NCBI GenBank assembly: GCA_045807925.1
Contig: JBJMGK010000062.1
Span: forward strand, 1 to 64,000
Reading direction: 5' to 3'
DNA length: 64,000 bases
DNA from: Bog-105 sp045807925
GTDB taxonomy: Bacteria; Acidobacteriota; Terriglobia; Bryobacterales; Bryobacteraceae
Under the pieces are notes generated by a model. It did not search any database, had not been told where the DNA came from, and was given only the letters and a program-made list of their open reading frames with translations. Shown here one piece after another: positions 43,507 to 51,758 of the stretch. A program made the position numbers and the translations under genes. How positions within the stretch are numbered: position 1 is the first letter of the stretch; each line of letters begins with the position of its first letter.

Positions 43507-45513
43507 GTGGACCGGTCGCAAGACACATTTTCGTCACTCGACGAGTTGAGACAGATTCGGGACGAAGTCTCCCGGACTCAGTCGCTCGAGGATCTTCGCG
43601 ATCACTTTGATCGCGTTCAGAGTCTGCGGCGGACTTACGTGGGAGATTTTGATCTTCAGATCATCATCTCGGAAGTCCAGGAAGAGATCATCGAACGCGC
43701 CCGACGGCTACGAGAGGGCCAGGCGCTGCCCAAAGACGGCGACGTTCAGGTTCATGCCGCCCCGCCTCCGCACGAGCCGCATCTGGTCCAGCGAAGGGAG
43801 CCGGAAGAGCATTTCGAGTCGGGCGATATTCCTCCAGACGTCCAGAAGCTCGATGCGAAAACCTGGCAGCGGGCAACCTATCTGGCGCTGTTCTTCGCCC
43901 TCATCCTGTTTGCAGCGTTTTTCTATCTGGTACAAACTGCGCGCCGACTCAATTTTGCGCAAAGCCAGGCCGGCGCGACTCCGGCTGCACAATCCCCAAC
44001 ATCGGACCGGAAGACTCCTGAAAAAGGAGCGGCCTCAACTTCCGCGCCTCCTTCCCTAAACCCAACTCTCCGGTTGTATACGGATCTGGTTCCGGGCTCG
44101 GTTGCCATTGATGATGGCGAGCCCCAGGAACTCAAGGATGGCGAGCTCATCCTGGACAAACTCGAACCGGGCCGACATTCGGTCAAGGTGATCGGACGGA
44201 ACGGCAGCGCCGGGTTCAGCTTTGATGTTGCACAAAAGATTGCGCCTCGCATCGTCGGGCAGCCTACCGTCTCGAATGCTATGGCGGTGCTCGTTTCCTC
44301 GCAGGACGGAAAGGGACGTCTCGTAACGAATGTAGAAAAGCCAGCAGTTCTGCTGGACGGCAAGCCGATCGCCCAGCAAAACACGGACGAAATTACCTTG
44401 GAAGACCTGGGAAATATCGACCATGACCTTCAGGTCACGGAAAGCAAAGATCGGCAGCGGTTCGTGTTGACCTATACTCCGGCGCCTACGCTCACCGTCT
44501 ATGTTAAATCCGATCCCAATGCAGGTACGGCCATCGTCATGACGGGGCAGGATGATGTCGAGGTGTTCATCAACAGTCTCCCGTATCGACGCAAAACAGA
44601 TCGGGGCCAAGTACGCGTTCCGCTGAAAGTTGGCGAGTACACGATACGGGTCCACAAGCCCGGCTTCATCGATCCCCCGCCCCAAACGATAGCGGTGAAG
44701 AAGGCGGAAGAATCAGCCGTCGAGTTCCGACTGGAGCCGACACCCGAAATCGCAAGTCTGCAGATTAATGGCGCTCTTCCCGGCACAATGGTGTATGTAG
44801 ACCGCGAGTTGGCCGCAGCTATCGGAAACGATGGCAACGCCAACATCTCGACGGTGAAGCCAGGTGAGCATAGCATTGAACTCCGCCGTGAACAGGCCCT
44901 TCCCAAGAGGTTTGATCGCACATTCCGTACCGGTGATGTCGTCGTTCTCTCAGGTCCCGACGTCACCCTGGAGAAGGTCGGCATCGAACACAAACCGGCG
45001 GCCAGTGCGGCCCCAATTCCGCCGTCCACGCCCGCCCCGAACGCGGCGAACCAAGGCATGGACATCGAAGGGCAGCAGGTGCGGAAGGGCGGCGGTTTTG
45101 TAGCCTATCACGTTCCCAAGACTTCCGGACGCTATACGTTCCAGGCACAAGCCAGGAAAAGCGGACTGTTCAAACGCGGCAAGTTGCAGTGGTACGCGGG
45201 CTATTCTGATCCGCGAAACTACATTCTCTTTACAGTAGACGGGAAGCACGTCACTACTCGTGAAGTGCGCGACGGAAAGGCTAATGACGTCGCCAAGGTA
45301 CCGTTCGAAACGGACCCCAACGACTGGGTTCAAGTTGATTTGTCGGTGAAGCCGAACACAATCACGGCGCTGGCCAAAACTCCCTCGAGTCCGTGGACGG
45401 AGTTGGCCGCTGTTTCCGGCGAGGGCCGCGATCTCACACAGGGCAAGGTAGGGTTTTATATACCCGGGAACGACGAGATCGCCGTTTCGAATTTCCGGTT
45501 TGCGAGTCACTAA
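43507..45513 (+). CDS. Membrane protein with PEGA repeats and C-terminal sugar-hydrolase-like jelly roll
   Basis: A 668-residue protein. An N-terminal cytoplasmic helical region (1-70) is followed by a membrane helix at about 121-141 (YLALFFALILFAAFFYLVQ). Several PEGA-type beta units come next (for example PGTMVYVDRELAAAIGNDGNANISTVKPGEHSIELRR), usually found in surface proteins. The last 150 residues (YTFQAQARKSG...GKVGFYIPGNDEIAVSNFRF) resemble the DUF1080/3-keto-glycoside hydrolase fold, with no clear active site visible. It starts at GTG 43507, just after rmlB. Function unknown. Confidence 0.75.
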   Translation: MDRSQDTFSSLDELRQIRDEVSRTQSLEDLRDHFDRVQSLRRTYVGDFDLQIIISEVQEEIIERARRLREGQALPKDGDVQVHAAPPPHEPHLVQRREPEEHFESGDIPPDVQKLDAKTWQRATYLALFFALILFAAFFYLVQTARRLNFAQSQAGATPAAQSPTSDRKTPEKGAASTSAPPSLNPTLRLYTDLVPGSVAIDDGEPQELKDGELILDKLEPGRHSVKVIGRNGSAGFSFDVAQKIAPRIVGQPTVSNAMAVLVSSQDGKGRLVTNVEKPAVLLDGKPIAQQNTDEITLEDLGNIDHDLQVTESKDRQRFVLTYTPAPTLTVYVKSDPNAGTAIVMTGQDDVEVFINSLPYRRKTDRGQVRVPLKVGEYTIRVHKPGFIDPPPQTIAVKKAEESAVEFRLEPTPEIASLQINGALPGTMVYVDRELAAAIGNDGNANISTVKPGEHSIELRREQALPKRFDRTFRTGDVVVLSGPDVTLEKVGIEHKPAASAAPIPPSTPAPNAANQGMDIEGQQVRKGGGFVAYHVPKTSGRYTFQAQARKSGLFKRGKLQWYAGYSDPRNYILFTVDGKHVTTREVRDGKANDVAKVPFETDPNDWVQVDLSVKPNTITALAKTPSSPWTELAAVSGEGRDLTQGKVGFYIPGNDEIAVSNFRFASH

Positions 45514-45538
45514 GTAGACGGAAGCGAGACTAACTGCC

Positions 45539-45817
45539 GTGGATGAGCGTGCGTTTTATCGAGAATCCGAGAGTAGAAAACCAGTCGCGCTGAACTGTCC
45601 GTTTTGCCGCACTTCTGACACCTACGACCTGCGATGGCTTGTCCGCCGCAAGGTGGACAAGCTGCCGCGGCAGGCAGACGAACGGGACCGCGCCAAATTT
45701 GCGAAAGCAGCAAGCTACATGGTCCTGCTGGACGACAAAACCGCCTGTAAGAACCCAAGGTGCCGCAGGACATTTGAGATCTCGGGCATAAAAACAACTG
45801 CGTTTCTGACAGATTAA
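45539..45817 (+). CDS. Small zinc-ribbon-like protein, hypothetical
   Basis: A 92-residue protein with two Cys pairs, CPFCRTSDTYDLRW near the start and CKNPRC near residue 76, separated by a basic stretch. The pattern suggests one zinc-binding site. The start is GTG 45539. It sits between the PEGA gene and a methyltransferase gene and has no recognisable function. Confidence 0.6.
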   Translation: MDERAFYRESESRKPVALNCPFCRTSDTYDLRWLVRRKVDKLPRQADERDRAKFAKAASYMVLLDDKTACKNPRCRRTFEISGIKTTAFLTD

Positions 45818-45825
45818 GGCGAAAG

Positions 45826-46395
45826 TTGAAGATCGAGGGCTGGGACCAGCGGTATCAGGCCGACATCGGAACATCAGACGACGCTGTACCGGAGCCAACG
45901 CCCCTAGTGCAGCGCTTCTTGACTGCGGCTCGGCCCGGGAGCGCGTTGGATCTGGCCGCCGGCACCGGCAGGAATGCTATTTGGCTCGCTCAGCATGGCT
46001 GGGAAGTCACAGCTGTCGATGGTTCTTCGACTGCAATCGAGATTTTGCAAAAGCGGAGTGCCAGACTCGGCGTTTCCGTTCGAGCAGTCATCGCCGACCT
46101 GCAGAGCGGCGAATACCTGATTGAGCCCGCCTGTTGGGACGCCATTACCATCTGCTACTACCTGCAACGGAATCTGCTTGAGCCCGCAAAACGTGGCGTT
46201 CGGCCGGGCGGAATTCTCATTGTTATCGTTCATATCACGGAAGGTGACGAGCAACCGACCGAATCAAGGCTAAAGCCGGGTGAGCTGGCGAGATATTTCG
46301 GACGTTGGGAGATCCTGCATAACTACGAAGGGAACCCGAACGACCCCGAACACCGCAGGGCGGCCGCAGAAATCGTTGCTCGGCGGCCGGAGTAG
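45826..46395 (+). CDS. Class I SAM-dependent methyltransferase
   Basis: A 189-residue Rossmann methyltransferase. Motif I is ALDLAAGTGRNAIWLAQHGWEVTAVDGS (SAM binding), with VIADLQSGEY and ITICYYLQRNLL later. It resembles TehB/UbiG-like small-molecule methyltransferases. The start is TTG or a nearby codon; no strong ribosome binding site. Substrate unknown. Confidence 0.82.
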   Translation: MKIEGWDQRYQADIGTSDDAVPEPTPLVQRFLTAARPGSALDLAAGTGRNAIWLAQHGWEVTAVDGSSTAIEILQKRSARLGVSVRAVIADLQSGEYLIEPACWDAITICYYLQRNLLEPAKRGVRPGGILIVIVHITEGDEQPTESRLKPGELARYFGRWEILHNYEGNPNDPEHRRAAAEIVARRPE

Positions 46396-46409
46396 GGTTG
46401 TCTGTGAGA

Positions 46410-47021
46410 TCAGGCAGTAAACGCCAATTTCTGCCGCACGGGATCTCGGAAGTCGATGGCGGCATTGGTGATCCGCTGCCCGGGCCTTCCGCATGGGCAT
46501 GGCTCATCCTGGATTTCTCCCACCAGGCCAGTACCGGTCTGACGTCCGCGACGGCTATACCAGAGCTGATCGTTCAGTCGAGAGAAGCGCACACCGTTTT
46601 CGACGTGCCAGCCTTCCTGAGCTTCGCACTCGCAGGCGAGAAGTGCTCCGTCATCGGCAAGTACGATTTCGTAAACGGGAACAGAGAACGCATTCCAGAG
46701 CGTGATCCGTTCTTTGTCGTTTAACGGGGCATCCCGAAAATCGGTCATGATGAATACCGCACCATCGAGGTCCGGCAGTGCGGCTTCCCTCGATCCCAGG
46801 ATGCGAGCGAGTTGCAGCAGGTGGACAGACGATCCGACTAGCGCTTGCGGCCGGTACTCTTCGAGTGCGGCAACGCTCTCCAAGGGGAAATAGGACGCCT
46901 TCTCAAACAGCACGCCCGGATGACTGATTTGGGCGACGCGCCAGACTGCTTCCGCCACCCGTGGCAAGCGGCGGCGATGACGGGCAAGTCGAACGGGGAG
47001 GATACGCGCGGCGCTTCGCAT
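46410..47021 (-). CDS. Truncated PaaK-like (phenylacetate-CoA ligase-like) protein
   Basis: A 203-residue protein matching the C-terminal part of adenylate-forming enzymes of the PaaK type. ECEAQEGWHVENGVR (like the ECE...GLHV pattern), GLVGEIQDEPCPCGRPGQRI and the earlier YRPQALVGSSVHLLQLARIL are seen. The N-terminal ATP-binding SSGTTG region is missing and no upstream frame restores it. It may be a specialised short form or a decaying fragment. Confidence 0.5.
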   Translation of the reverse strand: MRSAARILPVRLARHRRRLPRVAEAVWRVAQISHPGVLFEKASYFPLESVAALEEYRPQALVGSSVHLLQLARILGSREAALPDLDGAVFIMTDFRDAPLNDKERITLWNAFSVPVYEIVLADDGALLACECEAQEGWHVENGVRFSRLNDQLWYSRRGRQTGTGLVGEIQDEPCPCGRPGQRITNAAIDFRDPVRQKLAFTA

Positions 47022-47097
47022 AAGAGCTGGTAAACAGTTCGTGCGGCCGGCGACGCGATTTTCTCACAAACCCCCTCCGAAAACCGAGCTTCTCATC

Positions 47098-47117
47098 GGG
47101 GAAAAATAAATTTCCCC
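47098..47117. repeat. AT-rich hairpin upstream of a hypothetical gene
   Basis: GGGGAAA-AATAAA-TTTCCCC is a perfect 7-bp inverted repeat in an unusually AT-rich stretch (about 47098-47165). A CATAAT hexamer near 47156 could be the -10 of the gene at 47203. The hairpin may also terminate transcription from upstream or act as an operator. Confidence 0.35.
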
Positions 47118-47202
47118 TCCAGCCGTAAATTAATAAATATTAGCCTAGTTTTTTTGCATAATAGAACCGATAAACACGGTTTGAATCGGACGATTCAACA
47201 GG

Positions 47203-47709
47203 ATGACAAACACGATTATCGGCGCGTTGACGGATGACGCCCCCCAAAAAAGCTACCTGATGACCACGGTGACCACTGGTTGCGTAGTTATCAGAAACCC
47301 GTCTGCCGCAGCGGAGACTGCTATTTCTCTCAGCAGATTATCGGAAGTACAAACAGTAAAGGCCAGTTATCCCGGACTATTAGTAATTGCGAGCGGGCTT
47401 TCACTTGTCGCAGCAGCTGCATTTTGTTCGAAAGAGGGCGATGGAGCCGGAGTTCCAACAGCATTCTTGAGTGCCAGCTTCGTGGCGGGCTATTTTTTGT
47501 CCCGCAGAGTGGCCCTGAAGTTTATGGTTGACGCCGAGAGTACGCAAACCGCGTTTGGGACCCCTCGAGCAGCTAACAATCTTCGAAGGGCTGTACAGAC
47601 CGCTCAAACTCAGGAGCGTACCCCGGAGCAGCAAATTTCGGAAGAACCACGCCCGGAACCGAATTTAACGCGGTTGTTGAGCTTTGAAGCCGAACGAGCG
47701 AATCCCTGA
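47203..47709 (+). CDS. Two-helix membrane protein with PH-like outer parts, hypothetical
   Basis: A 168-residue protein. An N-terminal strand region (TGCVVIRNPSAAAETAISLSRLSEVQTVKASY) leads to two membrane segments (GLLVIASGLSLVAAAAF and AFLSASFVAGYFLSRR). A further strand/helix (MVDAESTQTAFGTPRAANNLRRAVQTA) and a disordered tail follow. The pattern recalls small DUF6232-type proteins with a pleckstrin-like fold. The upstream region is AT-rich. No function can be given. Confidence 0.55.
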   Translation: MTNTIIGALTDDAPQKSYLMTTVTTGCVVIRNPSAAAETAISLSRLSEVQTVKASYPGLLVIASGLSLVAAAAFCSKEGDGAGVPTAFLSASFVAGYFLSRRVALKFMVDAESTQTAFGTPRAANNLRRAVQTAQTQERTPEQQISEEPRPEPNLTRLLSFEAERANP

Positions 47710-47755
47710 TCCTGCTCGGTGGATCAAACGCACCGGGGATATTTCGTCTTATGCC

Positions 47756-49117
47756 CTATCGACTCGCCAGGTGCAATTCCTCGACCGTTTCAGGCGGCGC
47801 TGCCAGTTCCGCATCGACCAACCGAAGGCCATCCTCGATGATGTCCAGGCCCTCACCCAACTCTCTCTCCGTAATCACGAGCGGCGGACAAACCCACAGC
47901 ATATTGAAACGGGAGAATGCGTAGACGTGCCGGGCCTTGAGATGGGCAGCTAATTTCGCCATTTCGGGGCTCGTTCCGTTGAATGGTGCAAGCGGTTCCT
48001 TCGTCGTTTTATCGCGAACAAGTTCAATCACGCTAAAGAGCCCCTTATACCGGACGTCCCCAACGCAGGCAAAGCGCTCTTTCATACCTTCAAGACGTCG
48101 CGCCAGATAAGCGCCCTGCCGGTCCACGTTTTCGAAGATTTGCTCTTCTTCGTAGATCGAGAGATTTGCAATCGCGGCAGCGCATGAAACGGGATGGCCG
48201 CTATAGGTCAGGCCGCCCCAAAGCATGTGGGTCTCGAAGTAGTCAGCGATGGGCTGAGAGACGATCACGGCCCCAAGCGGCATGTAACCGCTCGTCAGGC
48301 CTTTGGCGCACGTCACGATGTCCGGCTTAATACCGTAGTGCTGGGTGGCCAGCCACATGCCCGTACGACCGAATCCGCTCATTACCTCGTCGTCGATGAG
48401 CAGAATGTTGTATTTATCGCAGAGAGCACGAAGCTTCGGATAATAGTCGTCCGGCGGAACCAGAATGCCGTTCGAACCGGTGATGCCCTCGACCATGATG
48501 GCGGCGATTGCGGCCGGGTTCTCCATCTGGATGATCTCTTCGATGTGGCTGACGCACTCGCGCCGGCAGTTATCCGGAGTCTTGCCGAACGGACAACGGT
48601 AGCAATAGGGATCAAACACCCGCACGATGCCCGGTATGCCCGGCTCGACCGGCCACCGGCGGGGTTCGCCCGACGCCGTCATCCCGCCCATGGTCGCGCC
48701 GTGGTAGGACCGATACCTGGTGATGATTTTGCTTCGGCCGGTGTAAAGCTTCGCAATTTTCATCGCGTTCTCGACAGCTTCGGCGCCGCCGAGTGTGTAG
48801 AAAGACTTCGCCAATCCGGTCGTTTCCGCGAGCTTCCTTCCGAGTGTGCCGCGGGGCTCGGTCGCGAGGTTCGGACCTGCAAAGCAGAGTTCATCCACCT
48901 GCTTCTTGATCGCCTTCAGCATCTTTGGATGCTGGTGACCAACGTTCAAATTGATCAGTTGGGAGCTGAAGTCGAGCCAGCGGTTGCCATCGCCGTCCCA
49001 GAAGCAGGAACCCTCACCACGGACGATATGAATCGGAGTGGAAGCCCCTTGAACCGACCACGCGAACATCGTGTAATCGCGGTTCTCTGCCACGATCTCT
49101 TGTGACGTTTTTGCCAT
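47756..49117 (-). CDS. Class III aminotransferase, probable beta-alanine:pyruvate type
   Basis: A 453-residue PLP-dependent omega-aminotransferase. Signals are INLNVGHQHPKML, TLGGAEAVENAMKIAK, SYHGATMGGM, the LLIDDEVMSGFGRTG region (Asp binding PLP nitrogen) and CAKGLTSGYMPLGAV with the PLP Lys. Related to taurine/beta-alanine:pyruvate transaminases. It is the last gene of the pyrimidine-breakdown operon, so removing the amino group of beta-alanine (or 3-aminoisobutyrate) is the likely role. A CPFGKTPDNCRREC insert with Cys residues is unusual. Confidence 0.85.
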   Translation of the reverse strand: MAKTSQEIVAENRDYTMFAWSVQGASTPIHIVRGEGSCFWDGDGNRWLDFSSQLINLNVGHQHPKMLKAIKKQVDELCFAGPNLATEPRGTLGRKLAETTGLAKSFYTLGGAEAVENAMKIAKLYTGRSKIITRYRSYHGATMGGMTASGEPRRWPVEPGIPGIVRVFDPYCYRCPFGKTPDNCRRECVSHIEEIIQMENPAAIAAIMVEGITGSNGILVPPDDYYPKLRALCDKYNILLIDDEVMSGFGRTGMWLATQHYGIKPDIVTCAKGLTSGYMPLGAVIVSQPIADYFETHMLWGGLTYSGHPVSCAAAIANLSIYEEEQIFENVDRQGAYLARRLEGMKERFACVGDVRYKGLFSVIELVRDKTTKEPLAPFNGTSPEMAKLAAHLKARHVYAFSRFNMLWVCPPLVITERELGEGLDIIEDGLRLVDAELAAPPETVEELHLASR

Positions 49118-49121
49118 AGCC

Positions 49122-50369
49122 CTATTTCTCTCCGTACTCGATGAACCTTATCACCTTTGTCGCCAGCCGATCGAGCGCAACGATCGCCGTCTCCAGATGC
49201 TCTTCGTCTGTGTCTTCGATTTTGTTGTGACTGATGCCGTTTCGCGACTGAACGAACATCATCACGGTGGGGATGCCTGCTCTCGCCACTTCGGCAGCAT
49301 CGTGAAGCGGCCCTGAGGGCAGGTGAGGAACTTCCGGAGCAACCTCGAGAATTGCTTCCTCACAAAGACGAATCAGTGTCGGGTGAAATGGGACCGGCTC
49401 GATGTTCCAGATGCGCGACCATTCCACCGTGCATTTCTCTTCTTCGGCAAACCGCTGGCTTGCTTCCCGGGCCTCGCGGTACATCGTCGCGAGGACGCTC
49501 GGGTCCAGGTCTCGCTGATCGAGGGTAGCTTCGCACCGGCCCACCACGGCCGTAACGATGCCCGGGAAGGTTTTCAGACTTCCGATCGTGCAGACAGCAT
49601 CCGGGTGTCTCTTCGCTATCGTTCGGATCTCGAGCGCCAGTTTAGCTGCCGCCGCGAGAGCATCACGGCGCGCGTTCATGGGCGTAGAGCCGGAATGCGC
49701 CTCCTGCCCGTGGAACGTAATCGCATGCCGCTCGACACCCTTGGTTCCGAGCACGACCGCAAGCGGCAGACCTCGGCCTTCGAGGACAGGTCCTTGTTCA
49801 ATGTGCAGTTCCAGGTAGGCGGCCGCATTCTCGCGCTCGCGTTGGGCTTCAGGGAATCTGGCCATCTCGACACCGCAACGGCGAAGGGCCTCTTCCATCC
49901 GGGTACCTTCTTTATCGGCACGGAGACGGTCCGTTTCGACCGATGAAGTGCCGGCGAAGGCGGACGAACCAAGGAGGCTGCGGCCGAAACGTGCGCCCTC
50001 TTCGTCAGCCCAATCCACGAGCCGTATGGTGACCGGAGGTCGGCCGCCGTACTCCTGGTTGATGCGGCGTAAAACAGCAAGCCCGGCGAGCATGCCCAGT
50101 GAGCCATCGAGCCATCCACCGTTCGGCACGGAATCGAGATGGCTACCCAGGATCAGAGCGCGCGACGATTTGCCGGGAAGCGTGAGCCAGCGGTTTCCGG
50201 CAGCGTCGTCGTGGTGTTCTACCGGCAACGGGCGCCACTTCGTTTCGAACCAGTCGCGTGCTTTCAGCCAGGTTTCGGTCCAAGCCACCCGCTGTGCGCC
50301 GTCCTCATCCGACGTTAGCTCGCGCAGCTCTTTGAGTTCGGCGATTGCGAGCTTCGGGTCAAGAGGCAT
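49122..50369 (-). CDS. M20-family amidohydrolase, probable beta-ureidopropionase
   Basis: A 415-residue zinc hydrolase of the M20/allantoate-amidohydrolase group. The metal motifs are LGSHLDSVPNGGWLDGSLG, DWADEEGARFGRSLLGSSAF (catalytic and metal Glu) and LELHIEQGPVLE, with a final DAAEVARAGIPTVMMFV. The dimerisation domain is between. Its place after dihydropyrimidinase points to hydrolysis of N-carbamoyl-beta-alanine, as in AmaB-type enzymes. The ATG at 50369 overlaps the previous stop and has GAGG seven bases upstream; a longer frame to 50432 lies inside the hydantoinase gene. Confidence 0.88.
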   Translation of the reverse strand: MPLDPKLAIAELKELRELTSDEDGAQRVAWTETWLKARDWFETKWRPLPVEHHDDAAGNRWLTLPGKSSRALILGSHLDSVPNGGWLDGSLGMLAGLAVLRRINQEYGGRPPVTIRLVDWADEEGARFGRSLLGSSAFAGTSSVETDRLRADKEGTRMEEALRRCGVEMARFPEAQRERENAAAYLELHIEQGPVLEGRGLPLAVVLGTKGVERHAITFHGQEAHSGSTPMNARRDALAAAAKLALEIRTIAKRHPDAVCTIGSLKTFPGIVTAVVGRCEATLDQRDLDPSVLATMYREAREASQRFAEEEKCTVEWSRIWNIEPVPFHPTLIRLCEEAILEVAPEVPHLPSGPLHDAAEVARAGIPTVMMFVQSRNGISHNKIEDTDEEHLETAIVALDRLATKVIRFIEYGEK

Positions 50370-51756
50370 GCGCGGTCCTCGCCGGCACCGGCTCGCGCCT
50401 GAGCAATTGCCCTCGGCCATGTTCCCCGACAAACCTGCCGTCTCTCACCTGGACCTTTCCTCTCACCGTCACAATCGACGGCCGCCCCTCGATTGCCATT
50501 CCTTCGAAACCGTTGTAATCGTTGTTCACGTGCTGAGTCTTCGCAGAAATCACGCCCCGGTACTCCGGGTCGTAGATGACCAGGTCCGCGTCGCTCCCGA
50601 TCGCGATAGTTCCCTTCTTCGGAAACAGCCCGAAGATCTTCGCTGCCCGCGTACTCGCAGCATCAACAAACCGGTGAAGGTCCAACGTACCGCGGTTCAC
50701 TCCGTACGTGTACAGCAGATTCACTCGATCTTCGATTCCGGGGATTCCGTTTGGAATCTGAGTAAATGCGTCTTTTCCCAGGAGTTTCTGGCCGGTATCG
50801 AAGGGACAATGATCGGTGCCGACCGTGTCGATCAGCCCTGCTTGGAGGGCGTTCCAGAGAGCTCGCTGATTGCTGCGCTCCCGGAGGGGTGGCGACATCA
50901 CATGTTTCATGCCTTCCACGCCTGGTCGTTCCGCGTAGGTTTTGTCCAGCAGGAAGTGAGGCAAAACGGACTCAACCGAGATATTGACGCCGCGTTCCTT
51001 GGCCGCCACTGCCGCGCGAAGCGCTCGCTCGCAGGACAGATGAACTACGTATCCTGCCGGGCCTGTATTTTCGAGAAAGGTCGCAAAACGGTGTGTACCT
51101 TCGGCTTCGACAGACTCCGGCCGGCTGGGCTCGTGCCATTCCGGCCCCGTTTTCCCTTCCCCTAGCAGCTTTGTTTGCAACCGACTCACCAGCTCGGCGT
51201 TCTCGCAGTGCGCCGTCACGGTCACGCCCAGAGAACGGGCAAGCCGGAGAGTCGAATAGAGTTCGCCGTCTTCAACGCCGAAAAATCCTTTATATGCGAG
51301 AAACAGCTTGAATGAGGTGATGCCGTCCCGGACGATCTCTCGAAGCTGGCCTTCTGTTTGGTCCTCCCATTTCGTCACGGACATATGGAACGTGTAGTCG
51401 CAGGCGCTGTTCCCACATGCTTTGGTCTTCCAAAGCTCGTAACCTTCGAGCGCATCGTCCAATCGCGACGGACAACACATCTCGATGTAGGTCGTCGTAC
51501 CACCGATAAGCCCCGCAACACTGGCCGTCTTGTGCGTGTCCTTGGCGAACGTCGCCATGAAAGGCAAGTAGATATGGACGTGCGGGTCGATGAACCCGGG
51601 GAAAACAAGCATTCCGGATGCGTCGATCACTTCCGTGCCTGCCGGTGCATCCAGGTTATGACCGATTCTCGTGATGCTCTGGTCCTCGACGTAGATGTCG
51701 CTTCGCGAACGAGAGTCAGCCGTGATAATCTCGCCGTTCTTGATCAGGAGCGACAT
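50359..51756 (-). CDS. Dihydropyrimidinase (hydantoinase)
   Basis: A 465-residue cyclic amidohydrolase that opens dihydrouracil to N-carbamoyl-beta-alanine. The two-zinc site has PHVHIYLP, the carbamylated Lys in TSFKLFLAYKG, His in VTAHCEN and HLSCE, and the Asp in TVGTDHCPFD. The ATG at 51756 is two bases after the preA stop and starts SLLIKNGEIITADSRS; a longer frame to 51810 lies within preA. It is the second enzyme of the pathway. Confidence 0.92.
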   Translation of the reverse strand: MSLLIKNGEIITADSRSRSDIYVEDQSITRIGHNLDAPAGTEVIDASGMLVFPGFIDPHVHIYLPFMATFAKDTHKTASVAGLIGGTTTYIEMCCPSRLDDALEGYELWKTKACGNSACDYTFHMSVTKWEDQTEGQLREIVRDGITSFKLFLAYKGFFGVEDGELYSTLRLARSLGVTVTAHCENAELVSRLQTKLLGEGKTGPEWHEPSRPESVEAEGTHRFATFLENTGPAGYVVHLSCERALRAAVAAKERGVNISVESVLPHFLLDKTYAERPGVEGMKHVMSPPLRERSNQRALWNALQAGLIDTVGTDHCPFDTGQKLLGKDAFTQIPNGIPGIEDRVNLLYTYGVNRGTLDLHRFVDAASTRAAKIFGLFPKKGTIAIGSDADLVIYDPEYRGVISAKTQHVNNDYNGFEGMAIEGRPSIVTVRGKVQVRDGRFVGEHGRGQLLRREPVPARTAHAS

Positions 51757-51758
51757 AG

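Noticed and set aside
49948..51165. 405-residue plus-strand ORF
   Set aside because: Antisense to the M20 hydrolase and dihydropyrimidinase genes; low-complexity Arg/Ser/Pro-rich translation.
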